Shown: positions 35,550 through 43,195 of the stretch, one piece after another
Position numbering within the stretch: position 1 is the stretch's first letter
How the letters are laid out: each line of letters begins with the position of its first letter
Assembly: GCA_021325435.1 (NCBI GenBank)
Contig: JAJPHE010000118.1
Coordinates: 42,036 to 106,035 of the forward strand
Direction of reading: 5' to 3'
Source: Actinomycetota bacterium
GTDB taxonomy: Bacteria; Actinomycetota; Acidimicrobiia; Acidimicrobiales; JAJPHE01
Length of the DNA: 64,000 nt
Position numbers and translations under genes: made by a program
The notes under the pieces: generated by a model
Databases searched by the model: none
Told to the model about the DNA's origin: nothing
What the model saw: the letters and a program-made list of their open reading frames with translations, nothing else

Positions 35550-36917
35550 ATGGTGAGCACGGGACACTCAGGCGCGGGATCATCCGAGGCCGCCCGGCTC
35601 CTCCGAGGGGGCAAGACGATCTGGTGGTGGGCCGTCGCCGGCGCACTCGCCATCGCCCTCGCCTTGCGGGTCGGCCTGGTTCTCGCCACCCCCCACCTGC
35701 CGCTGGTCAATGACCCGGCCGACTACCAGCGGCTCGCCGTGTCGATAGCCCACGGTCACGGCTACGGGCGCAGCGCCGTCGCCCCCGCCGGCGGTCCCAG
35801 CGCCTTTCGGCCCCCCCTTTACCCCTACCTGCTGGGGTGGTTCTACTGGCTGGTCGGAGTCCACCGGGGTGCGGCCCGGATCGTCCAGGCGGTGATTGGA
35901 ACTGGCACCGTGGCCCTAGTCGGGGCGCTGGCCCACCGCTTCTGGGGCCGGGCCGCCGCCCTCGCCGCCCTGGCCATCGCCGCTCTATACCCCCCGCTGT
36001 GGTTGGCCGGCGGCCAGATGCTGTCCGAGTCGGTGGCGCTGCCCTTGGAGCTGGGGGCGGTGCTCGCCGCCCTCGCATCGGGGAGGTCCGCCCGGCGCTG
36101 GGCCTGGCTCCTGGCGGCGGGGGTGATGACCGGGATGGGCATCCTCGACCGTCCGGACAGCGCCGTGCTGCTGGCGCCGGTCGTCCTGCTGGCCCGCCCG
36201 CTCCTGCCCTTCTCGTGGCGGCGCTGGGCCGCCGGCTCCGCCCTGGTCGTGGTGGCCGCCGGGCTGGTCCTCGTCCCGTGGCTCGTACGCGACGCCCGGG
36301 TGATGGGCCATTTCGTGCCCCTCACCACCCAGGCGGGCCTGGTCGCCAGCGGCACCTATAACGACACGGCGGCCCACGACCGCCTCCACCCGGCGGCATG
36401 GCGGCCGACCAACTTCGTGCCGGAGTACGTCCCCCTCATCCGGGGGGACGAGTACCACCTGGAGCGAGCGCTGCGCACCGCCGCGGTGGACTACGCCCGG
36501 GCCCACCCCGGCTACGTCGCCCGCGTCGTCTACTGGAATCTGCGCCGGCTCTTCGAGACGACCGGCCCGTCCCAGACCCGGGCGTCATGGCAGGCCAACG
36601 GCTACTCCCCGGGTTGGGCCGACCTGGCGTTCACCGGCTTCTGGGTGGTCGCCGCCCTGGCGGTCATCGGTGCCGCCACCGGCGCCGGACGGGCTCCACC
36701 GGCGGTGTGGCTGGTGCCGGTCCTCCTCGTCGTGGTCACCGTCCCGCTCCTGGGCGAGAGCCGCCTCCGCCTCGGCATCGACCCGTTCCTGGCCCTGCTC
36801 GCCGGGCCCGGGCTGCTCGCCGTGGCGGCTGCTGGCCGGGCCGCCCTCGTCCGCTGGGCGGGTCCTCACGCCAGCACGGTCCCATCTGGACCGGCTGGGG
36901 GGGCCGGCCCGCCTTAA
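35550..36917 (+). CDS. GT39/ArnT-like membrane glycosyltransferase
   Basis: A 455-residue polytopic protein with roughly 10-12 hydrophobic segments. After the first (WWWAVAGALAIALALRVGLVLA, near residue 25-46) comes an extracytoplasmic loop with the acidic LVNDPADYQRLAVSIAHG, the mark of PMT/ArnT-like GT-C enzymes that use polyprenyl-phosphate sugars outside the membrane. A PLYPYLLGWFYWLVG helix follows. A sizeable loop lies near residues 265-350. It would add a sugar to the glycan or another acceptor on the outer face. ATG 35550 has a GGGGGG stretch 2-8 nt upstream. It ends one base before the convergent Wzt gene. Confidence 0.82.
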   Translation: MVSTGHSGAGSSEAARLLRGGKTIWWWAVAGALAIALALRVGLVLATPHLPLVNDPADYQRLAVSIAHGHGYGRSAVAPAGGPSAFRPPLYPYLLGWFYWLVGVHRGAARIVQAVIGTGTVALVGALAHRFWGRAAALAALAIAALYPPLWLAGGQMLSESVALPLELGAVLAALASGRSARRWAWLLAAGVMTGMGILDRPDSAVLLAPVVLLARPLLPFSWRRWAAGSALVVVAAGLVLVPWLVRDARVMGHFVPLTTQAGLVASGTYNDTAAHDRLHPAAWRPTNFVPEYVPLIRGDEYHLERALRTAAVDYARAHPGYVARVVYWNLRRLFETTGPSQTRASWQANGYSPGWADLAFTGFWVVAALAVIGAATGAGRAPPAVWLVPVLLVVVTVPLLGESRLRLGIDPFLALLAGPGLLAVAAAGRAALVRWAGPHASTVPSGPAGGAGPP

Positions 36918-36918
36918 G

Positions 36919-38124
36919 TCAGACCGCTTCGTCGGGGCCGGCGTGATCCGCCACTCGGAAGCGCGCCCCCAGGTCGGCTGCGCCGTTGACGGTGTGGCGC
37001 CCGGCGACGTAGATCATCCGCGGCCGGGGCGTCCGGGCCAGCGACACCGGCCGGTCGGCCCGGCGCAGGCCGACGCCGACCGTGTAGGACCCGGTGGGCA
37101 CCGACAGCCGAAAACCAGCCTCGAAGACCGCACGCTGACCAGTGGAGAAGGTGCCCGTGCCCTCCCAATTGGTGGAGTCGCTGTACACCGGCACCCCCTC
37201 CTCGGAGACAAGCGATATGCCGAACACGACCCCGTTCACCGGCTCTAGGAAGCGCACGCTAAGGCGGATCCGCACCTCCTCCCCGCTCGAGAAGGTCGAA
37301 GAGTCCGAACCGTCGGCGCCCAGCAGCAGGAACTCCTCGACCTCGGCGGCCCGCTCCTCGTCGATCGTCGCCGCCTCGTCGGGCTGGGGTCCGAGCAGGT
37401 CGTGGTACAGGGCCAGGGCTTCCTCGGCGGCCCCGTCGAAACGGACGGCGCCGTCGTGCACCACCATGACCCGCGGGCACAGCAGCCGCACGGCGTTGAG
37501 GTTGTGGCTCACCACCACAATCGTGGTGCCCCGGTCGCGGATCTGCTGCATGCGGTCGTAGCACTTGAGCTGAAAGGCGATGTCGCCCACCGCTAACACC
37601 TCGTCGACCAGGAGCACGTCCGGCTCGGCCAGCACGGCCACGGCGAAGCCCAACCGGACGAACATCCCCGAGGAATAGAACTTCACCGGTGTGTCTATGA
37701 AGGCCGGAATCTCAGCGAAGTCGACGACCTCGTCGAAGCGCCGGTCGACCTCCTGGCGCGACAGGCCGAGGATCGTGCCGTTGACGTAGACGTTCTCGCG
37801 GCCGGTCAGCTCCGGATGAAAACCCACACCGACGGAGATCAGCGGGGCCACGCGGCCCCGCACCATCACCGTTCCCTCTGTCGGAGCGGTCACGCCGGCC
37901 AGCATCCGCAGCAGCGTCGACTTCCCGGAGCCGTTGCGCCCGATGACGCCGAGCACGTCCCCCCGCTGCAGCTCGAAGTCGACGTTGCGGATCGCCCACA
38001 GAGAGCTGCGCCGGGTGCGAGTCCGCAGCCCGGCCAACCGGGTGACGAGCATGGGAGCGTCCTCGTACTTGACGTAGCGCTTGCCGACCCCGACGAGGCG
38101 CATGGCCGCGCCCTCGGTGCTCAC
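36919..38124 (-). CDS. wzt: polysaccharide ABC exporter ATPase with C-terminal Wzt-like domain
   Basis: A 401-residue protein. The ABC domain (about residues 5-245) has Walker A GRNGSGKST near 62, the Wzt-type signature YSSGMFVRLGF near 152, and Walker B VLLVDEVLAVGD near 173, then VVVSHNLNAV. Residues about 270-395 form a beta-rich domain (FSSGEEVRIRLSVRF, FGISLVSEEGVPVYSD) like the Wzt C-terminal glycan-binding domain. In the family it recognises the terminal modification of finished chains before export. The GTG at 38124 overlaps the permease stop by 4 nt; an ATG at 38103 is an alternative. With Wzm it defines a second export route besides the flippase. Confidence 0.92.
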   Translation of the reverse strand: MSTEGAAMRLVGVGKRYVKYEDAPMLVTRLAGLRTRTRRSSLWAIRNVDFELQRGDVLGVIGRNGSGKSTLLRMLAGVTAPTEGTVMVRGRVAPLISVGVGFHPELTGRENVYVNGTILGLSRQEVDRRFDEVVDFAEIPAFIDTPVKFYSSGMFVRLGFAVAVLAEPDVLLVDEVLAVGDIAFQLKCYDRMQQIRDRGTTIVVVSHNLNAVRLLCPRVMVVHDGAVRFDGAAEEALALYHDLLGPQPDEAATIDEERAAEVEEFLLLGADGSDSSTFSSGEEVRIRLSVRFLEPVNGVVFGISLVSEEGVPVYSDSTNWEGTGTFSTGQRAVFEAGFRLSVPTGSYTVGVGLRRADRPVSLARTPRPRMIYVAGRHTVNGAADLGARFRVADHAGPDEAV

Positions 38125-38945
38125 AGGAGATCCACGAACACGCGGTCGTAGCGGCGGTAGAGCAGGGCAGCGGCGAGGAAGAGGGCGGCGATCCAACCCC
38201 CCGTCCACCACAGAGGTAGGCCGAGAGCCCCGTCGGTTCCGGTGACGGCGGCGCGGAAGACCTGCACGACTCCGGCCATCGGGTTGACGCTGAGGAGGCC
38301 GGCGAGTCCATGGCTCTGGGCCAGCCGGAACGGATAGAAGACCGGGGTGGCGTAGAACCAGACGGCCATAGCTGCCTGCACCACGTAGCGGACGTCGCGG
38401 AAGTAGACGTGAAGGGCGGACAACACCAGGGCGAAGGCGGCGGTGAGCAGGCCGACGAGCGCGGCGGCCGGGACGAGGAGCAGGAACGAAGCCCGGATGG
38501 GCACCCCTTCGAAGGCCGCCACCGCCACGAGGAGCACCACGTTGATCCCCAGTCCGTAGGCGGCCGACCCGACCGAGACAAGGGGCAGCACCGCCCGAGG
38601 GAAGTAGACCTTGGTGGAGAGGTCGGCGCCGTCCACGATGGCCGTCGAGGCCGAGGCCAGGGCGGTAGAGAAGAACGTCCACGGGACCAGGCCGGCGAAG
38701 ACCAGGGTGACGTAGTTGACCTGCGAGTGGATCCGGACCACCCGCGAGAACACCACCGCCAGGACGATCAGCTGGAGCAGTGGGAGCCCGGCGGCCCAGA
38801 AGACGCCGAGAGAGGCCCGGCGATAGCGGACGAAGAAGTCCTTGCGGGCGAGCATCCACAGCAGCGACCGCGACTTCCACGTGTCGGCCAGCAGCAGGCG
38901 TAGCCTCCCCGTCTCGCCGGACAGCTCAAAGAAGGCGCCGCTCAC
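38121..38945 (-). CDS. wzm: polysaccharide ABC exporter permease
   Basis: A 274-residue ABC-2-type membrane protein with six hydrophobic segments. The cytoplasmic start LLWMLARKDFFVRYRRASLGVFWA is the Wzm/TagG opening, and VYFPRAVLPLVSVGSA near residue 132 and HVYFRDVRYVVQAAMAVWFYATPVFYP near residue 198 are conserved family blocks. It forms the channel for lipid-linked polysaccharide with the ATPase encoded 4 nt downstream. GTG 38945 is the start. A 78-bp divergent gap separates it from the GT-methyltransferase fusion gene. Confidence 0.92.
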   Translation of the reverse strand: MSGAFFELSGETGRLRLLLADTWKSRSLLWMLARKDFFVRYRRASLGVFWAAGLPLLQLIVLAVVFSRVVRIHSQVNYVTLVFAGLVPWTFFSTALASASTAIVDGADLSTKVYFPRAVLPLVSVGSAAYGLGINVVLLVAVAAFEGVPIRASFLLLVPAAALVGLLTAAFALVLSALHVYFRDVRYVVQAAMAVWFYATPVFYPFRLAQSHGLAGLLSVNPMAGVVQVFRAAVTGTDGALGLPLWWTGGWIAALFLAAALLYRRYDRVFVDLL

Positions 38946-39023
38946 CAGGGCAGGATCGCACAGCAGACGACCCGCGGGCCGGAACCGTCCGGCTCCTGGC
39001 GACCATTAGGCTGCTCGGCCCAC

Positions 39024-41009
39024 GTGGCCCGGATCCTCGCCCTCAGCAACATGTACCCGCCGCACTCGTACGGCGGCTACGAGCTCTCCTGCCGCGATGT
39101 GATGGATCGATTCCGCACCCGCGGGCACGACGTCTCAGTTCTCACCACGACCATGCGGGTTCCGGGGGTAGAGGATCCCGTCGGGGAGCGCGCCGCGGGA
39201 ATCTGGAGAGACCTCGACTTCTACTGGCGCGACCATCAACTACTGACGCCGTCCCTGGCCCGGACGCTGGCGATCGAGCGGGCAAACCAGGCGGCCCTCG
39301 AAGCCGCCCTGGAGCGGGCCCGGCCCGACGTGGTCTCGGTGTGGAACATGGGCGCCATGTCCCTGGGCCTGCTGGCGACCCTGCGGCGCAGGAACGTCCC
39401 GATGGTGCTGGCCGTCTGTGACGACTGGCTGGACTACGGCCGACGCCTCGACCGGTGGTCGGAACGGTTCGCCGGGCGCCCCCGGGCCGCGGCGGTCGTC
39501 GAAGCGCTGACCGGTCTGCCGGCCGGTCCTCCCGAGGATCTCGGCTCGGCGGGCGCCTTCTGCTTCGTAACCGACCTGACCCGCCGCCGCGCCGAAGCCC
39601 ACACCCCGTGGAGCTACCCGGTGGCCACGGTCGTCTACAGCGGCGTGGACACCCGCGACTTCCCGGCGGCGACCGGAGGGCCCCCAGACCGACCGTGGCG
39701 GTGGAGGCTCCTCTACGTGGGCAGACTCGATGCTCGGAAGGGAGTCGAGACGGCGGTGCGGGCCCTCCACCTTCTCCCCGGAGAGGCCACTCTCGACATC
39801 GTCGGTGGGGGCGACACCGCCATGCGCGCCCGTCTCGACCGGGTCGCGGGCCGGCTGGGCCTGACTGACCGCGTCGCCTACGACTTCGTGGCCCGCTCGG
39901 CCCTGGCCGACCGTTACCGCGCTTCGGATGTGTTCCTGTTCCCCAGCGCCTGGGACGAGCCGTTCGGTCTCGTGCCGGTAGAGGCCATGGCGTGTGACAC
40001 CCCGGTCGTAGCCACCCGTCGGGGCGGGGCCGCCGAGTTCCTCAGCGACGGCCAGAACTGCCTCACTTTCGCGGCGGGCGACGAGCGGGGCCTGGCGACA
40101 GCCGTCGCCCGCCTCGCCTCGGACCCCGACCTGCGCCGCCATCTCATTGCCGGGGGCCGCGCCACCGCCGCTGACCTGACCGTCGATCGGCTCGCCGACG
40201 TTCTGGAGGAATGGCATCTGGCCGCGGCCACCCGGTACTCAAACGGGATTCCTGCCCACCGGCCTCCACCGCCAGGCGCGAGGACCGAGCCCGCACCAAG
40301 CGGCCAGCCCGGCAGCGCCCTGGCGCCGTCCTCGGCCGACCTGGACGCCGTCGTGGTCGAGATGCTCGACCGAGTCGGCTCGCCGGTCGCCTACGTCGGC
40401 GAGGGGGATCGCCCGGATCTCGCCCTGCGGATCTCCGCCGGTGGCAGCAAGGTGATGGCGGTCGACCGGTCTCCCGACCGGCTGCAACGGGTCCGGTCGG
40501 TCGCCACCCGGCACGGCATGGCGGTGCCCGCCGTCGCCGCTGACGCTGACTCCCTGCCGTTCAGAGACCTCTCCCTGGCCGGGGCGGTGGGCGAGCTCGA
40601 GGGCCTGGCAGGTGAGGCGCGAAGGACGCTGGCCGAGCTCGCCCGGGCCACCGAACGAGAAGGGATCGTGGTGGCTACGGCCGGCAACCGGCTGAGCGCC
40701 CAGGCGCTGTGGCGGCGGGCCCGGCACCGCCTCCGTCTCCGGCACCGCTCGGAGCAGGAGGAGGGGGCCGAGGCGGGACGGTGGACCTGGGGCGAGATCG
40801 AGGAGGCGGTGAAACCCGGATTCGTCGTTCTCCGGCGAGACACGGTCGGCTGGCCCGGGACGGGCTGGCGGCATGTCATCGCCAACGCCATGACCCGGCG
40901 ACCGCCGTTCCGGCGCTTCTCCCCGGTGGTGGTGATGCAGCTCAGGCCGTCAGATCACGAGCCGGCGGGCCCGGGCCGACCCGGTCAGCAGGGCGGTCGT
41001 CGTCACTGA
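39024..41009 (+). CDS. fusion: GT4 glycosyltransferase plus degenerate methyltransferase-like domain
   Basis: A 661-residue protein. Residues 1 to about 400 are a GT-B domain: SNMYPPHSYGGYELSCRDVM opens it, LLYVGRLDARKGVETAVRAL starts the donor half, and PSAWDEPFGLVPVEAMACD carries E-x7-E. A Pro-rich linker near residue 410-435 leads to a Rossmann-like region (about 440-640): VAYVGEGDRPDLALRISAGG, KVMAVDRSPDRLQRV and ADADSLPFRDLSLAGAVGELE. This is the order of a class I methyltransferase, but the SAM motif is VGEGD rather than VGCGxG. The second domain may be inactive or bind a different ligand. The start is GTG 39024. The 3' end overlaps the convergent gene by 60 bp, the largest such overlap here. 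Confidence 0.82.
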   Translation: MARILALSNMYPPHSYGGYELSCRDVMDRFRTRGHDVSVLTTTMRVPGVEDPVGERAAGIWRDLDFYWRDHQLLTPSLARTLAIERANQAALEAALERARPDVVSVWNMGAMSLGLLATLRRRNVPMVLAVCDDWLDYGRRLDRWSERFAGRPRAAAVVEALTGLPAGPPEDLGSAGAFCFVTDLTRRRAEAHTPWSYPVATVVYSGVDTRDFPAATGGPPDRPWRWRLLYVGRLDARKGVETAVRALHLLPGEATLDIVGGGDTAMRARLDRVAGRLGLTDRVAYDFVARSALADRYRASDVFLFPSAWDEPFGLVPVEAMACDTPVVATRRGGAAEFLSDGQNCLTFAAGDERGLATAVARLASDPDLRRHLIAGGRATAADLTVDRLADVLEEWHLAAATRYSNGIPAHRPPPPGARTEPAPSGQPGSALAPSSADLDAVVVEMLDRVGSPVAYVGEGDRPDLALRISAGGSKVMAVDRSPDRLQRVRSVATRHGMAVPAVAADADSLPFRDLSLAGAVGELEGLAGEARRTLAELARATEREGIVVATAGNRLSAQALWRRARHRLRLRHRSEQEEGAEAGRWTWGEIEEAVKPGFVVLRRDTVGWPGTGWRHVIANAMTRRPPFRRFSPVVVMQLRPSDHEPAGPGRPGQQGGRRH

Positions 41010-41945
41010 GTCCAGCAGCAGGTCGGCTGGCAACGCCAGCAGGCGGCGCCGCCATCCTCTTCCATCTCGCCGCGCCAGGCGGCGGTAGGCCCACCCGGCG
41101 GCGAGGAGCGCGGCCAGGATCCGTCGGCCGGCGACCAGACCGACTGCGGCGCCGGTCAGCCACACCCTCCGGTCGTCCCCGAGGAGGACGCCGTGGGTGA
41201 GCAGCGTGCGGCGCAGCTCCGGTATCTCGTCGACGAGGGCGGGGAAGGCGCCCGTCACCCACGCCCGCTCGAGGGCGTCACCCAGGTCGGGGGGGAAGAC
41301 GTGGTGGATGACGACGGCGTCGCGGCAGAACACTGAGCGTCCCCCGTTGCGCCTCACCCTCCAACCCAGAAGCGAGTCTTCCCCGAAGCCCAACCCTTGG
41401 AGGCGGGCGGTGGCGCGGTAGCCGAGGCGGTCGCCGGCCTGCGGATCGAAGCCCCCCGCGGCCTCGAACGCCTCACGCCGGTAAAAGACGTTGCAGGTGG
41501 CGTACAGGCCGTCCTCGCCCTCCACCGAGACCGAGTGCTCAAAGGGCCCCGGGCTTCGTTGCCACCGGGTCAATCCCTGGACCAGGTCGGCGCCCGACTC
41601 GATGGCGGCCAGACCGGCCGCCAGCCAGGCCGGCTCCGGGGCACAATCGCTGTCGGTGAAGGCGAGGACCGACGCCCGGGTTTCGCCGACGCCGAGGCGG
41701 CGGGCGGCCACCGCCCCTGCGCCGCCCGTGCGCAGCAGGCGGACCGGCCTGCCCCGCATGGCGTCGGCCAGGGCCTCGTCACCGCTCCCGTCGGTCGATC
41801 CGTCATCGACGACGACCACCTCGTGGTCAGTGACGGTCTGTAACGCGAGGGCGTCGAGGAGTTGCCGCAGCAGAGCGCGCCGGTTGCGCACCGGCACGAT
41901 CACCGACACCCGGGGTGGCGCTGCCGCGCCCTTGCCGGTGCTCAA
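40950..41945 (-). CDS. glycosyltransferase family 2
   Basis: A 331-residue GT-A enzyme. VIVPVRNRRALL, VVDDGSTDGSG and FTDSDCAPEPAW near residue 95 form the donor site, YATCNVFYRREAFEAAGGF and FGEDSLLGWRVRRNGG the acceptor side. Basic, hydrophobic C-terminal stretches (LTGAAVGLVAG, LLALPADLLLD) may bind membrane. It starts at TTG 41945 in TTGA, overlapping the methyltransferase stop by 4 nt, so it is downstream in that operon. It belongs to the GT2 set of 930, 8327 and 33414. Confidence 0.85.
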   Translation of the reverse strand: MSTGKGAAAPPRVSVIVPVRNRRALLRQLLDALALQTVTDHEVVVVDDGSTDGSGDEALADAMRGRPVRLLRTGGAGAVAARRLGVGETRASVLAFTDSDCAPEPAWLAAGLAAIESGADLVQGLTRWQRSPGPFEHSVSVEGEDGLYATCNVFYRREAFEAAGGFDPQAGDRLGYRATARLQGLGFGEDSLLGWRVRRNGGRSVFCRDAVVIHHVFPPDLGDALERAWVTGAFPALVDEIPELRRTLLTHGVLLGDDRRVWLTGAAVGLVAGRRILAALLAAGWAYRRLARRDGRGWRRRLLALPADLLLDSVTTTALLTGSARARRLVI

Positions 41946-43060
41946 GGGGACAACGGCCCCGGCCAGACACCGGCTGGCGGACGGGGCGCCACTGGCTCAC
42001 CGGTCCGTCGAGCGAGCATGAACAGATGGCAACCGAGGCGGCGCACCCCCGGAGTGCTTCGGGCCACCGCTTCGACGGCGTCAGCGAGGCGCTTGCCGGG
42101 CTCCCCTCTCCGGTCGAGCCATTGGGCAGTGGCGCTCTGAGGTGGCGGGAACTCGAAGGTGGACCACTGGAACGTGTCCAGGCCGGCTGCCGCGAACAGC
42201 CGGCGTGTCTCGGCGTAGATGTGGTGAGAGTGCGGCACGTAGATCGGCGGGGAGCCCGGCGGCAGGATCTCGGGATCGACTGGTTCGGGCCACACCCAGG
42301 GCCGGTAGGAGATGAGCTCGGGGTGGGTCGCGCCGAGCGCCTTTTCGAGCCACGCGAGCAGATGGGACAACGGAGATCTCAGAGGGACCTCTGAGGCGTT
42401 GTTCGTCGTCATCACGAATACCCCCCCGGGGCGCAGCACCCGCGAGACCTCCCACACCGCCAGCTCCGGGCGCATGAGGTGCTCGATCACCTCGCTCATG
42501 ACCACCACGTCGAACGACGCGTCACGAAACGGCAGGCGCTCGGCGTCGCCTCGACCTACCGCTCCCCACAACGACGCATGCCTTGCGGCCAACTTCTCGG
42601 ACGCGTAAGCCACGTGGTGGCCGCCGAAGTCGATGCCCACGTAGCGGGCGGCCACGTCGGTCAGGCGGTCGGCGACCAACACCGATCCGCAACCGACGTC
42701 GAGGACCGCGCCCCCCCTGGGTAGGTGGCGCCGGACCGCCCCGGCGACCAAGTCGTATCGCATCTCATGGCGGTGCTGGTGGTACTCCCCCCAGAGCTCG
42801 AACTCCTCCTCGATGGTCGGCACCCGCTCGTTGTAATGACGGCTAAAGGCCTCCCAGTCCGTGCTCCGCAGTTGCTCCCACTCGGACCGGGTGCGCGACC
42901 GCCCATCCCGCCGGTAGCGCCGGTACACCTCCTCCCACACGCCGACCAGGGACGCGCCGGCTGCCAACCGCTGCCAGCGTCGGGCGCCGGGTCGAACGGC
43001 GGCGGCAAGAAGGGCGGCGGGTAGGGCGGGGCGGGCCAGCGGCCGCACCCTCTCCAGCAC
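41942..43060 (-). CDS. class I SAM methyltransferase
   Basis: A 372-residue methyltransferase. After an N-terminal helical region (about residues 1-125 with WEEVYRRYRRDG and RSEWEQLRSTDWEAFSRHYNE), AVLDVGCGSVLVADRL is motif I, YVGIDFGGHHVAYA the next strand, ERLPFRDASFDVVVMSEVIEHL motif IV, and LRPGGVFVMTTNN motif V. This is the Methyltransf_11 pattern. Targets in such loci are sugars or chain ends. No ATG is near the start; GTG 43060 is my best choice, and GTG 43048 is possible. It is the first gene of a two-gene unit with the GT2 and divergent from the PGT gene. Confidence 0.83.
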   Translation of the reverse strand: MLERVRPLARPALPAALLAAAVRPGARRWQRLAAGASLVGVWEEVYRRYRRDGRSRTRSEWEQLRSTDWEAFSRHYNERVPTIEEEFELWGEYHQHRHEMRYDLVAGAVRRHLPRGGAVLDVGCGSVLVADRLTDVAARYVGIDFGGHHVAYASEKLAARHASLWGAVGRGDAERLPFRDASFDVVVMSEVIEHLMRPELAVWEVSRVLRPGGVFVMTTNNASEVPLRSPLSHLLAWLEKALGATHPELISYRPWVWPEPVDPEILPPGSPPIYVPHSHHIYAETRRLFAAAGLDTFQWSTFEFPPPQSATAQWLDRRGEPGKRLADAVEAVARSTPGVRRLGCHLFMLARRTGEPVAPRPPAGVWPGPLSP

Positions 43061-43195
43061 TCGCCGTGCTCGGTTTGGACCGTTTAACAGTTTTCGTCCC
43101 TTTCGGGGAGGGAATAGAGGGGGCGCCGCGGGCGTCGCCGATCTTCCCAGGTCGGCAGGCGTCCATTCGACCAGTTGGGGACGCGAGTCGAGCTG
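43061..43195. promoter_or_regulatory. divergent region between methyltransferase and phosphotransferase genes
   Basis: 135 bp. It includes an AT-richer stretch near 43073-43100 (GTTTAACAGTTTT) that may hold promoter elements for either side, but no consensus boxes can be fixed. Confidence 0.35.
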
